A stretch of 64,000 nucleotides of DNA from contig VZQC01013305.1 in the NCBI GenBank assembly GCA_009823505.1, positions 119,839 through 183,838 on the forward strand, written 5' to 3'. Positions 1 through 12,699 of the stretch are shown here, one piece after another. The notes below the pieces were generated by a model. It searched no databases. It saw only the letters and a list, made by a program, of their open reading frames with translations, and was not told where the DNA came from. Position numbers and translations under genes: made by a program. The stretch's first letter is position 1; the number at the start of each line of letters is the position of its first letter. The stretch is from Rhizomys pruinosus. Taxonomy: Eukaryota; Chordata; Mammalia; Rodentia; Spalacidae.

Positions 1-1250
1 GTGGTCTGAGCTCTGGCCTGGCGCCATAAGCCTGCCTGCTGTGCATGCATTCCAGCTGCCCCACTGAGCACATGGTATCTAAATCATGCCCACTAAATTT
101 TGATTTTAGGTAACATCCTTTTGATTTCAGCACTTTGGAAACAAGATAGATGGATTTCTAGCAGAATTTACAGGCCTTGAAGTTCTAACAACAAACTTGC
201 TCCGATAAATTGTCTTTTAAGGACCATTGGTAAAAGTCTCTTTAACAATGTAAATTGATATTTTGGTTCAATTTAAATGAGAAATTTTTTGAATAAAACT
301 GTTTTATGTTTCTCTAAGCCCATCTTCAAGCTATATGTGTGAGTGAATGTGAGTTCCCGCTTTTAATTCATTATAATACTACAGGTTTAAATCTATTTAG
401 CTAACTATAAGCAAAAATAGATTCAATTCATAAAAAATGTTTGTGTTATACCCCTTAGTGTTAACAATTTTAATTGGGTTTATAGTATGCATATTATTAA
501 GTTTAATGATAGATTATTGTTAATTATTATTAGTAATTGTTATTAATGGTTATAGTTGTTATTAAATATAATTACTAATAATTAATAAAAATTCAGTCTA
601 ATGGTAAATTGTTGGCTATTATTATTGACAATTATTCATAATAATTATTAGTGATTGTTGTGACTAATAATGCTTAATATTAATTATTGATAATAATAAT
701 GGTTATAAGTATTGTGATTATTGTTGTGATTATGGATTATTATTATTATTCTTCCAAAGTCCTTCATAATAAGACAAAATGGATTGTTGCAAAACTACAA
801 ACAACTTTGGCCTGTCTACTTTTGGAAATCCTCAATCTTTAGATTTGTAAATAGCATAGGTAGAGTTTAGGCATAATTAACCAGAAGGGATAGAATAGGG
901 AAAGAATAGTAAAACTTTAGGTATAGTTAATTGAAGGCAAGTGGTTGCAAATGGGCCTAAGAGGTGGCATATGGATCTCAGCTGTTTCATGCATTACTAG
1001 GACATTTATTCTAATTATGTAAAAATAACCCTATAACAAATGATAAAAATTTCATGTTTTTCATTGGACATCAAATAATATGGCTTTCTTCTCTTACAGG
1101 TCAACCTAACAAATCTTTATTATATATGTATGTATGTATGTATGCGTGTATGTATGTGCACGCATACGTGTTTATGGATGTGTGTACCTGTGTTCTAAGT
1201 ATATTTTAATGTTAACAACCATGATACCAGTAAAAACATTGCCTCTGAGT
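1..1250. other. AT-rich intronic sequence, no gene
   Basis: Very AT-rich, with repeated taataatt-like runs at 470-750 that form a degenerate low-complexity patch, and a short tatg repeat at 1124-1146. No SINE and no exon were recognised. It lies within the Anapc1 intron after exon 13. Confidence 0.6.
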
Positions 1251-2760
1251 TGGAACGTGGCCCTTCCTTCTCAAGACACAAATTTATATTAAACAGCCAA
1301 AACATAATTCAATTTCAACAAAGGTTACAGGTTACCTATTAAAAATTTAAAATAATGGATCTACACTGCCACCTACTGGTTATGCCCTTTCAACATCTAA
1401 AAGATGCGACCAGGTTTTCATTGTATTAAAGTGTTAATAAGTTTTGGGGTATTTGGGAATAAAAAATAAAAGGCACAAAAATTTAAAAATAAAAAAATTT
1501 GAATCCCAATTAACATCATTGCGGAATTCACGGCCGCCATTTTTTAATTTTTTGTGTACATACAGGCTGGGCCTGCATTTTGTTCTGGTGTTGTGGGTGG
1601 CCAGTTGGTTTTGGAAAAAGGCTCCCTTTGCAGACCACCAACCTGAATAGCTGGTGTGAAATTCCTGTCCTGAGCTTGGGCAGGTGAAAACTTTTGGCCA
1701 AGAGTGGGATACGTGTTTCATTGTCCCAGGCTAAGGACCCAAGTAGGAAGATACCTCTCTGGTCAGGTCACGGAAGTGACCGACTGTCCACTACGCAATG
1801 AGGCCAGTTCTCCACACTGTCCACAAAGTGGGCACTGTGCGTCCCTTTCCCCTCAGCAGGACTGCGTTGCACCTGTTCGACAAAGGAAGCTTCCTAGAAG
1901 CTCCCACAAAAACAAAAACAAAAACAAAAAAATCAAGATGGTTATGATGGTAACAACATCTCATGGGACATATCTAGCCAGTCTTTAATTAACTGGTGGG
2001 CATAAGAATTGTAAAAAAAAAAATTTATTAAGAGCTAGATATTGTAAAATCTTTAAAGCAGGTTTTCATGCCAGGCCTGGAGAAGGCCAAGAGCTTGGAG
2101 TAAGATAGTTATTAAAATCCACTTTATAAGGTTTGCAGTTTAAAATGGTAATACATTTGAACTAATTGGGAATCTAAAATGTTAATTGTTTTATACATAA
2201 TCTGTATTGACTTTCCAACAATAACTGTGGGGTTAAGGTACACAAATGGTCTCTATATTTTTCTGTGTTATACAGTATCACCTTGTAACATTTTTCCTTT
2301 ACTTGTAGGACAACTTAAGACATCTATAGGTCAAATCATAAAAATTTAAAAAACAAAAAGAGGGAAGTGGTATAATATTCCTTCTGTATTCCAAACCTTT
2401 TGATAAATTTTTAATTTTGAGGTCTTGAAACTAACAATGGGAGGATTTGTATGTTCCCACAGGTAAAAGCACCAACTTAAATGCCTGAAAACATACAACT
2501 TTTGGCTGTGCAGGATGGACTGGGAAATTCCAGCAGAGAGGATGACCCATCTGAACATGAAAGAAAAAGGAATGTCAGACTGCCTGAGTCACAGACACTG
2601 AGCATCTCTCTGAATTCTATTTGGGATAACTATTCATAATGTGCCCTAATGAAGTTTACCTTCCAGATGCTGAGAAACCTTCCTATCTCTCCCCTTTTAT
2701 AGGAAAAAGAAAAACATGATGGTAATGAAGTCATTCCCTAACTGTAAATTAGAGCCAACT
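1250..2760. other. Intronic stretch, possibly degraded retroviral internal sequence
   Basis: No coding frame of note. It contains an a-rich caaaaa repeat at 1910-1940. Because an LTR-like sequence preceded by a purine tract follows at 4343, part of 1250-4342 may be the internal region of the same element. I see no gag, pol or env motif to prove it. Confidence 0.3.
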
Positions 2761-2780
2761 GCTATAGTGGTAATTTCTTA

Positions 2781-3026
2781 AATTGTTTTTTTTTTTAATT
2801 TTTATTTATTTTGTTATGTGTATGAATGTACTGTCTGCATGTAGGTCTGTGCACCCATGTCGTGCAATGCCGCAGAGGTCGCCGCAGAGGTCAGAAGAGG
2901 GTGTAGAATTTCCCTGGAGCTGGAGTTAAAGACGGTTCTCAGCGGCCATGTGGGTGCTGGGGACTGAACCCGGGTCCTCTGCAAAAGCAGTCGGCGCTCT
3001 TAACCGCTAGGCCATCTCTCCAGCCC
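2781..3026 (-). mobile_element. B2 SINE
   Basis: Full-length antisense copy with a 19-bp target-site duplication (ctatagtggtaatttctta at 2762-2780, one mismatch at 3027-3045). An internal short duplication, gccgcagaggtc, is present at 2870-2893. Confidence 0.95.
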
Positions 3027-4342
3027 CTATAGTGGTTATTTCTTATAAAACAGGTATAACTACCTTCTTTAATTGACTGATAGACGTAGGAATTGTGAAA
3101 GGATAATTCTCTACTTAGAACCAAATATAATAGTAAAGTCTTTATAAGCTGTGTAATTAAGCAAAAAATACAGGAGAGCTCTGATATCAGCAATGGATTA
3201 TTCTGCCAAGGAGATGTTAGCTGGGGGATCCAAGCCCCCAAAATTATAAAGGCCTTTTGCCCATAAAAATGGGAATCTGCAAGGAGAAAGGTGGTAAGTC
3301 CCTGTTGTCGAAGACCTGGTGTAAGCATGAAAAACTGTTTTGAGACATCACTTGCTAATGTGCAGTTGGCCTCTGAAATGCCAGAGAGTGTTACCAAAGG
3401 CCACTAAAGCAGTAAAGCAAAATATTGGTCTCTTTGAGTCAAGCAAGGCTCTGTCAGTATCAGCTACACCTCAACTGCCTGGAGATATTGTGCAACAGTG
3501 GCAGCCATGTGTCTATATATATCCCAAATCTAATTGGCTATTAGCTCACTCCTTGGAGGAATAATTCATGGCTGATGCCACAAGCTTACGTCCTCTAGTG
3601 GTTAAGGAGATGACATAAGCCACAATAAGAACTTGTCACCCTTTATAGAGAAACCACAGTTTGTGGATTAGCATACTATCCAAACATCTGTGTCTGTACT
3701 CACAGCTTAGCTTGCCATAATAATAATGTTTAAATGCCTGTACATCTAATTGCTTGTGCTTTGTTAGTAGGATTAAAAAGGTAACCTGGATAAGCTGTCA
3801 AACCATGAAGGGAAACAACAGACTAGAGTCCAAAATGACATCTCCAGAGAAAACAGACTGCTTTGCTTCTCACCCACTTGTGCCCCTTTCCCAAAGCCTA
3901 GGGAACAACTTGCAGAAGAGGAGGCATAGTAGAATGTAAGGGCTGCAGAGAGATTGGGGTGAATCATGACTACAGCAATATACACTGGACTCTTATTTGA
4001 TCAACATGCTTGTGCATACAAGCTTCTCCAATTGGGCTATGGGAACCTTGGGTTGTTCAAAATATAAACACAGATACTTGCTAATTGGTTTTACATGAAT
4101 ATTACTTACATTCATTACTTATGCTTGACAATCAGCTTACTTCATGGTTGGGATTTTTGGATATTAATTGGCCTTAGTGTGAAAATAAAGTTTTAGGTCT
4201 GACCTGTCCCCCACTGCCTAGCACTCAAAACAGGCTTGAGCAGCTGGCTATTCAAAACTCAGGTTCCTTTGGGTTGTTAGCTTCACCCATGGGCTCCTCT
4301 GCCTCTCAGAAAAATTAAAAAAATAAAATTAAAAGGGTGAGA

Positions 4343-4613
4343 TGTGGGAAAGCTTAGTTAGATTGGGTGGGCTCTAAGCCAATGGTACCTCCCTGGCCAC
4401 ACCCATGAGGTGGAGTGTAATGACGAAAAGATTTGGCATCGGGCCCTGAGAATTGAGTCGTGATGGATATTTAAGCGGACATGTTGGAATAAACTCTCTC
4501 TGCATTTGAACCTCAACCTGCTTACACGTGGTATGCTTTCCTGTGCGGGCTTTCCACATGGGTAGTCCTAGGATTAAGTGGGCCCTGCCACAAATCCCGG
4601 CGGCAACCCCACA
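4343..4613 (+). mobile_element. Long terminal repeat of an endogenous retrovirus
   Basis: It starts TGTGGGAAAG and ends CCCCACA (or CTTTCCACA at 4558). It contains gatatttaag as a TATA-like box and aataaa at 4488 as a polyadenylation signal. A purine-rich aaaagggtgaga directly precedes it, as at a 3' LTR. No matching second LTR is in the window and no target duplication was found. The family is not recognised. Confidence 0.5.
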
Positions 4614-4639
4614 CTCATATTGTAGAAAAAAATAAATAA

Positions 4640-5612
4640 AAATTTAAAAGATGTTTCTTAGCCATCTTTATGTCTCCTTTTGAGAAGTCTCTGTTCAGAT
4701 CCTTAGTCCATCTTTTAATTGTGTTATTTTCTTGATTCTTTGTTTTGTGAGTCCTTTATATATTCTGGATGTTAAACCTCTGTCAGATGTGTTGCTGATA
4801 AAGGTTTTCTCCCATTCTGTGGGTTTTCTCTTCAAATCCTTGGTTGTTTCCTTTGCTATATAGAAGCTTTTTAGTTTATTGGGGTCCCACTTACTGATTG
4901 TTGATCCTAATTCCTAAAAACCTAATGTCAGATTTACAAAGTCCTTTCCTACACCTGTACCTTGTAAATTACTATTAATGTTTTCTTCTAATAGTTTCAG
5001 AGTTTCAGGTTTCACATTGAGGTTCTTGATCTATTTGGAGTTGACTTCTGGAAAAGGTAAAAAATAAGGGTCTAGTTTCATTCTTCTACAGATGGAGATC
5101 CAGTTTTGCCAGCTCCATTTGTTGAAGATGCTGTCTTCCCTCCAGTGTGTGCTCTTAGAACCTTTGTCAAATATAAGGTGGCTTAAACTGGGCATACTCA
5201 TGTTTGGGTCTTCAATTATGTTCTACTGATCTATGTGTCTATTTTTGTGCCAGTACCATGCTGTTTTTATTACTACACCTCTGTAATATAGTTTAAGAAC
5301 TGGGATTGTAATCTCCCCAGCATTGCTCTTTGTACTCTGGATTGCTTTGGTTATTCAGTGTCTTTTGTGTTTCTATATGAATTAAGATTTTTTTTTTTCT
5401 AATTCTGTGAAATGTGTCATGGAGATTTTGATTGGGATTGCAATGAATCTAAATATTGCTTTTGGTAGGATGGTCATTTTCACAATATTAATTCTTTCAA
5501 TCCCTGAGCATGGAAGGTCCTTCCATATTCTGGTGTCTCCCTCAATCTCTTTAAAATTGTAGAGATCTTTGATGTCTTTGGTAAGGTGTATTCCAAGATA
5601 TTTTATTGAGGC
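4640..5612 (-). mobile_element. L1 fragment (ORF2 3' part, antisense)
   Basis: It reads as the reverse complement of the L1 ORF2 C-terminal region and continues toward the reverse transcriptase. Examples are the antisense stretches 'tcttctacagatggagatcc' and 'ctccatttgttgaagatgc'. It is 5'-truncated and its frames are broken. Confidence 0.85.
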
Positions 5613-5628
5613 TACACAAAATTCATAT

Positions 5629-5820
5629 ATATATATATAAGATATATGTAATAATATATATTTTGTTTTTTGTTTTTTTTTTTTTTTTTTGTATTTTTAA
5701 GACTGGGTCTCCAGATGGCCTGGAGCTCCCTCTGTAGACCAGGCTGGCCTTGAACTCACAGAGATCCACCTGACTCTGCCAGGGTGCTAGGATTAAAGGC
5801 ATGCACCTCCACGCCCAGCT
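5629..5820 (-). mobile_element. B1 SINE
   Basis: Antisense copy with a TA-rich tail. The 13-bp target duplication is acaaaattcatat at 5616-5628 and 5821-5833. Confidence 0.93.
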
Positions 5821-5975
5821 ACAAAATTCATATTTTAACAATTGTTCAAATTCCACAACCATCCAACTGCTAAAACCTCAGTATAGTTTCTTTTGTATGA
5901 TTCACAAAGTATTTTTTTTACAGGAAAGTGGGGGGAGGGAGATTAATACAGTCAAGATATTATATAAAATCCCAA

Positions 5976-6122
5976 CTGGGGGTGGAGGTGCACACCTTTG
6001 ATCCTAGCACCCTGGAGGCAGAGGCAGGCGGATCTCTGTGAGGCCAAGGCCTCCCTGGTTTACATAGTGAGTTCTAGGTCATTTAGGGCTAGCTACAGGG
6101 AGACACTGTCTCAAAAACTAAG
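5976..6122 (+). mobile_element. B1 SINE
   Basis: Recognisable from ggtggaggtgcacacctttg through gggagacactgtctcaaaaa. The middle is diverged. Confidence 0.85.
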
Positions 6123-6352
6123 AAAGAAAATCCCATATAGTACATATACGCAAATCAGAGTCATGTCTGTAAATTCCTTCATGTAAAAACTCAAAACAAG
6201 GGAAAGTAAGCAAATTCTTCTTTAGTGACACATACATAATTGCAAGAAGTAATAAAAACCAAGGTACTGAGTTACTGGAAAAGTCAGGATACTGCATATG
6301 GGAAGGAGATAGGAGCTGCATTCAGAAGGGAAAAAGAGTAAAGACAGTGGCA

Positions 6353-6470
6353 GGCCGGGGGTGGCACCTGCCTGTGAGCCCTGCAATTAGGAAGTGAAGG
6401 CAAGAGGACCCCAAGACCAAAGCCAGCCTGCACTATGTAATGAGACCCTGACTCAAAAGCAACTAATAAT
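6353..6470 (+). mobile_element. Old B1 SINE, diverged
   Basis: The ggccgggggtggcacctgcc head and agaccctgactcaaaagc tail remain. The centre is heavily mutated. Confidence 0.65.
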
Positions 6471-6650
6471 TTAATAAAAAATTATTCTTTCTTAATCTAA
6501 TAGGACTGTCTCCTTTATTCTTCAAACTGAGTATTTTTAAATTTGACATGAGTTACAAAAGATGCAACCAACACATATAACATTTAATTTAACAAAACAC
6601 CATGAAAACATTGTTAATTTCCAAAGCTGCTCATGCATCAATTCCAAAAC

Positions 6651-6796
6651 ATTTTTTTCTTTTTTTCTTTTTGAGACAGCATCTTATGCTCTGGCTGGCC
6701 TAGAACTTGCTATGTAGACCAGGCTGGCCTCCAACTCACAGAAATCCATCTGCTTCTGTCTCCCAAGTATTGGGATTAAACCCCATGCTGAGCTCA
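6651..6796 (-). mobile_element. B1 SINE
   Basis: Antisense, from ttttgagacagcatctta to ggattaaaccccatgctgag. Confidence 0.88.
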
Positions 6797-6812
6797 AAAC
6801 TTTATTTTTATT

Positions 6813-6940
6813 TTTTATTTATTTATTTATTTAGTCTTTTTGAGACAGGGTCCCGCTTTAGTCCCAGCTGTCCTGCAACTTACTCTGTAAGCCAGGCTGG
6901 CCTTGAACTCACAAAGATCCGCCTGCCTCTGCCTCCCACC
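6813..6940 (-). mobile_element. B1 SINE, 5'-truncated
   Basis: Antisense copy with a tttattta-rich tail that ends at gcctctgcctccca. The caaaactttattttta stretches on both sides (from 6795 and from 6941) look like the target duplication. Confidence 0.88.
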
Positions 6941-7169
6941 AAAACTTTATTTTTAAGAATCTACCTATAACAAATAAAAATTTCCTAGTCATTGGTGACA
7001 GTTTCATGGTGCGAACACATTTAACAGTGAGCCCTAGTCCAGCTTACACAATGAGCTTCATTTTCAACTTAACAAGAATCTCCTGCCACCCTGTGCAGAC
7101 AGGAGCAGAGCACGTTGTAAACAGTAAAAGCAATTCTACCCAACCAAGCATGAAGGCCTGCTTTCTTAC

Positions 7170-7235
7170 CCGAACCACTCCTGTGTACAGCACCAGGTTC
7201 CCATTGCCTTCCAGGACCAACATAGTATCTATCTT
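7170..7235 (-). CDS. Anapc1: Anapc1 exon 13: residues 484-505
   Basis: This exon has 66 nt and 22 codons, [20 protein letters not shown] and VR, phase 0 at both ends. The acceptor is a long T tract plus AG and the donor is GTAAG. The next expected segment (VGKVFIPGLP in human, as I recall) was not found in 1-7169, so the following exon lies beyond the left edge. Confidence 0.95.
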
Positions 7236-8955
7236 CTAAAAAAAAAAAAAGACATAAAAAAAAAATCCCATTTCATTCTGAGTAAATTAACATAATTTTC
7301 AGCTGAAAAATCTAAAAAGCATACTAATTTTCCACTTCTCAAAGAAATGTGTCTACATTTACCTCCACTGGTGCTGCGTCCTTCGCATGTATGCTGGTGA
7401 CAGAGCCAAAGATGAGCTGGGTCTTATCATTACTCTCTTGAAATTTTACACAGCTAAATATTAAAATTAAAAAAAAAAAAATGAGCTCCTGATAGATACA
7501 ACAATCTGCACAAGTCTTAACAGTATTATGTTAAAGGAAGAAAGAGGTTCTTTAAAAGATGCACACTATACAATTCCATTTACGTAACACTCTTGATAGG
7601 TAAAATTACATAACTGGAAATCAAGGCTGTGCTTACTAGGGTTGGGGAGAAGGGCTGGTAGGACTATGGGATAACTATAAAGGAGCAGCAAAGGGGAAAT
7701 CGTCAAGGTGAAAAAAATATATATTTTGTATGTTGATTATAATGATATTTACACAAACCTACAAATTTGGAGAAAGCTGCATTGACCCATATAAATATAC
7801 ACACAAATGAATACACATAAAACTGAAAAAAAAAACCCAAAACACATGTGGATCATATTGATACCAATTTCCTGGTTTAAAAAATGTACTGCAGTTGGGT
7901 GTGGTGTCACAAGCCTTTGATCCTACCACGCCTTTAATCCTAGCACTTGGGAGGTAGAAGCAGTTGGATTTCTTTATTTTATTTTATTTTTTTTTTTTTT
8001 GTCTTTTCGAGACAGGGTCTCCCTATAGCCCTAGCTGTCCTAGAACTCACACCCAAGAAGCAGTCAGATTTCTATGAGTTCAGGGCCAGCCTGGTCTACA
8101 TAGTGAGTTCCAGCTGGGGCTATAGGGAGACCCTGTCTCAAAAAGACAAAAAAAAAAAAAAAAGTACTGCAGTGCTTGCTTTGGCTGCACATAAACTAAA
8201 ATTGGAACAATACAGATACTAGCATGGCCCCGGCTAAAAGATGTCATGCAAATTCATGAAGCATTCAATATATTTAAAACAACACAATGTACTGTAGTTA
8301 TGTATGGTATTACCAGAGGAGAGAAAAAGATTGCATGGGGGCCAGTGAGATGGATCAATAGGTAAAGTGTTACTGCTCAGCCTGATGACTTGAGTTCAAC
8401 CCTATAACCCACATGGTGAATGGAGAGAACCAACTCCTCCCAGCTATCCTCAGACCTCCAAATGCACTCCATGGGCTGCATGAGTCCAAGCACACACGTG
8501 CATACACACACAAAAAAAATAATTAAAAATTGTAATAAAATTTTAATAGAAAGACTACATGGTCCAGAAGGACCTCTATAATTTTGCAACTTCCTGTAAG
8601 TTATAATTATTTTTTAATGAAAAAGTAAATGTACATAAAATATCTGAATAGACATTTCTTCTAAGAAAGTTAAATGAGAATCCTTCTCAAATATCCACAT
8701 GAATAAATGATTAATATGAAAAAGCACCAGGGAACAATAAACAGAAACCACATCACATTCCATTAGGAGGGCCACAGTAAAAGATGCTGACTGTTCAGGA
8801 TAAAGAAAAACAAACCTTCACACACTGGTGGTAGGAATGCAAATTGATGCAGCCTGTTTAGAAATCAACTGAGCAATTTCTTAAAACATTAAACATGAAT
8901 TTACCATCTAATCCAACAATTTCATTGCTAGGTATCTACCTAAGAAAAGCAAAAT

Positions 8956-8993
<38 letters not shown>

Positions 8994-11900
8994 TTTTGCT
9001 CAAATGAAATATCTATCAACTGATAAACAGGTAAGAAATGTGGCATACAATACAATGATTACTATGTGGCAACAGGGATGAAGTACTCACCATGCAGAGT
9101 GAAAAAGTTGATCACAAAAAAACTATATATAGGAATGGGGCATGATGATGTACACCTTTAATCCCGGCACTTAGGAGACAGAAGCCACATGGATGTCTGT
9201 GAGTTCTAGGCCAGCCTGGTCTATATAGTGAGTTCCCGCCCAGCCAGGGGTACATAAGGAATTTAAAAAATAATTCACGGGATTATATAATTCTTTTTTT
9301 TTCAGGATTATATAATTTTTTTACTATAAAAATATCCAGACCTAACCAGGTGTGGTAGCCCATACCTTTAATCCCAGCTCTTGTAAGGCAGAGGCAGGCT
9401 GACCTCTGTGAGTTCAAGGCCAGCCTGGTCTACATAAGTGAGTTCCAGGTCAGCTGGGGCTACAGGGAGACTCTTGTCTCAAAAAAAAAAAAAAAAAAGT
9501 CCAGATCAATCCTAGAGAGGCAGAAAGTCCATAAAGTGACTGCTTAAGAGCAGGAATATAAACAAGACCAACCCAACCTAACCTTGCAGAGGGGCCTTTC
9601 TATAGTGATAGAAATGCTTAAAGTTGGACTGTGATGATGATGGCTGTATGCTTCCCTAAGTTTACTAAAAACCAGGGCTGGGGAGATGGCTGAAAGGTTA
9701 AGAGTGTTTACTGTTCTGGGGCTGGAGAGATGGCTCAGCGGTTAAGAGCACTGACTGCTCTTGCAGAGGACCCGGGTTTGATTCCCAGCACCACCATAGT
9801 GGCCCACACCTTTAATTCCTGTACCAGCAGAGGCAGGGGCAGAGGCAGGAGCAGGGGCAGGGGCAGATCTCTGTGAGTTCAAGGCCAGCCTGGTCTACAT
9901 GGCAAACTCCAGGCCAGCTGGGACTAAAGGGTGACCCTGTCTCAAAACTACAAAAAAAAAAAAAACAAAAAAGTTTACTGTTCCTCCAGAGGACCTGAGT
10001 TCAGTTCACAGCACCCATGTCAGGCAGCCCATGACTTCCAGCGCTAAGATCTGGATAGACCCCATTCTGGTACCCGCTCATACACATACACACTCATAGA
10101 CACATACACATAATTTAATAAGAAGAACATGCCTGGTGTGGTGGCACAAGCTTTAATCCTAGACTCGGGAGGCAGAGGCAGGCTGATCTGTGTGAGTTCA
10201 AGGGCCAGCCGTCCTACAGATGAGGTCCGAAGCTGGGGGCTACAGGGAACCCTTCTCGAAGAAGACCAAAAAAAAAAAATAATATAATAATAAATAATAA
10301 ATAAATAAATAATAAATAAAATCAATAAAATAATAAGAACATATCTTAGCCAGCCATGGCAGCACTTGGGACACAGGGGCAGTTGGATCCCTGTGAGATC
10401 AAAGCCAGCCTGGTCTACATAATGAGTTCCAGGACAGCTGAGGCTATAAACAAGTAATAAAATAATAAAATTTATATTTAAAAACCATTTAGTTGTACAC
10501 CTAGAACAGTCACCTTAGATTACAAAGAAAAGTTATTTCTTTTTTTTTTTTTTTTTTTGAGACAGGGTCTCCCTGTAGCTCTGGATGTCCTAGAATTCAC
10601 TCTGTAGACCAGGCTGGCCTCGAACTCACAGAGATCCGAGTGCCTCTGCCTCCCAAGTGCTAGGATTAAAGGCATGTGCCACCACGCCCGGCATTTATTT
10701 ATTTCTGTATGTGTATCAATGTACTGTCTGCGTGCAAGTCTGTGCACCCGTGTCGTGCAATGCCACAGAGGTCAGAAGAGGGTGTCAGATTTCCCTGGAA
10801 CTGGATGGAGTTCTCCTGGAATTGGAGTTTCAGACGGTTCTCGGCCACCATGTAGGTGCTGGGGATCGAACCCGGGTCCTCTGTAAGAGTGGTCAGCGCT
10901 CTTAACCGCTAGGCCATCTCTCCAGCCCCCAAAAGTTATTTCTTAGTAAAACAGAAGAAGGAATAAACCTTAAATTATTTAGAAAGAAATAATGGGAAAT
11001 ATAAACACTTACCGTAACTGGAGCTGGGACTCCACTAAAAAGCACAAGAATTTTTGTCCACATAGGTCGGATGTAATAAATACCTTTGAGGCTTGTGAAC
11101 TTTTCTCTCTGTAGAAGATAACATTAAGAAAGTGTCAGTATTAGTCCAAAGTCTACCTCAGTAACTTCAAAATCTTTCAAAACATTCTAAAAGAAATCTA
11201 AAAGCTTCTTGAGTCAACTATTTACCATGAAGACACAAAAACTTCATGATCTGTGTATGTGATCAACCGTCACTGCTTTCTCCCCAAGACTAATTCACTC
11301 CACTCTCAGGTTCCTCTTTAAAATTCATTATTTCCTTTCTCCTACCTCATATGCTTATGGTAAGTCTTGAAATAAGAATATGGACTACATACAGAATGAT
11401 AAAAGGGTTAACTGGAGATATAGGGAGACAGCTCTGTGGTTACAGCACTTGTCTCATGAACATGAGGATCAGAGGGTTTTTCAAAATATTTTATTTTTAT
11501 TTTATGTATGAGTTTATTACCTGCATTTGTGTAAGTGTACCTGTGTTGTGATGCCTTGGACTGGAGTTACAGATGGTTGTTACCTGCCATATGGATACTG
11601 GGAACTGAACACAGGTGCTCTGCAAGAGCAGTCAGTGCTCTTAACTCCTGAGCCATCTCTGTAGCCCCCAGAGGATGAGAGTTTTGATCCTCCAAATCTA
11701 CCTAAATGCTGGGAAAGCATGGCAGCCTGACTGAAAGTCCATTGCTTAGAAAGCAGAGATGAGATTCAGAGAAAGCTGGCTAGATTGGTGAACTGTGAGT
11801 TCAACTGAGAGACCTTGTCTCAATAATTAAGGTAAAGAAGAATCAAGGAAGACTGGTATCAACCTTGGACCTCCACATGCACATACCCATATGCCATATA

Positions 11901-11957
<57 letters not shown>

Positions 11958-12649
11958 CAAATGAGGGGGAAAAATGAAAAGTTAATTTGGTTAGATATAA
12001 AACTGCTAACATGATTAAACAGGAAACCATCTTTAACTTTTACATATACACACCAACACATTTAGAGGGGAAATTTCTAAGACTACTTTTCTTTACATAG
12101 TTCAGTGAAACCAAAACTCTCCTAGGTAACACCTATAAAATAGTTCATATGCCCAAGCTCACTACTTCCTGAGCTCACTTCCACTTCTTTCTTTTTTTGA
12201 GACAGAGTATCACTGTAGGCCCAGCTGGCCTAGAACTCAAAAGATCACCTGCTTCTCCCAGTGCTCAGATTAGAGACATGCAGGACAAAGCCTAGGCATC
12301 TTACATTTTAGATGGCTGCTGTCCAGAAACCTCCCTCTGAGCTCAACTGCCAGGCCACACTGGACTAGCACTAGCCAATACCAGCACCTCTTTCTTCTTG
12401 AAATGATTTCTGTGTATTACTTGATGTTCCACATCATTACTTCCATCAATTACTTTCTCTCTCTGTATTAGCTGTGTCTCTTCACCTCCCACACACTCAC
12501 ACTTCTGAACTACTCTGCAGATCACAGCTGCCTACTATTCCTTCCTCACTCACCTGTCCAACAAATACCTACTCATTTTCCTCAAGCTGTACCTGCAGAA
12601 GCAGTGTCACCAACTTTCATCTACATGTATCTTTTTTTTTAAGACTTTC

Positions 12650-12699
<50 letters not shown>

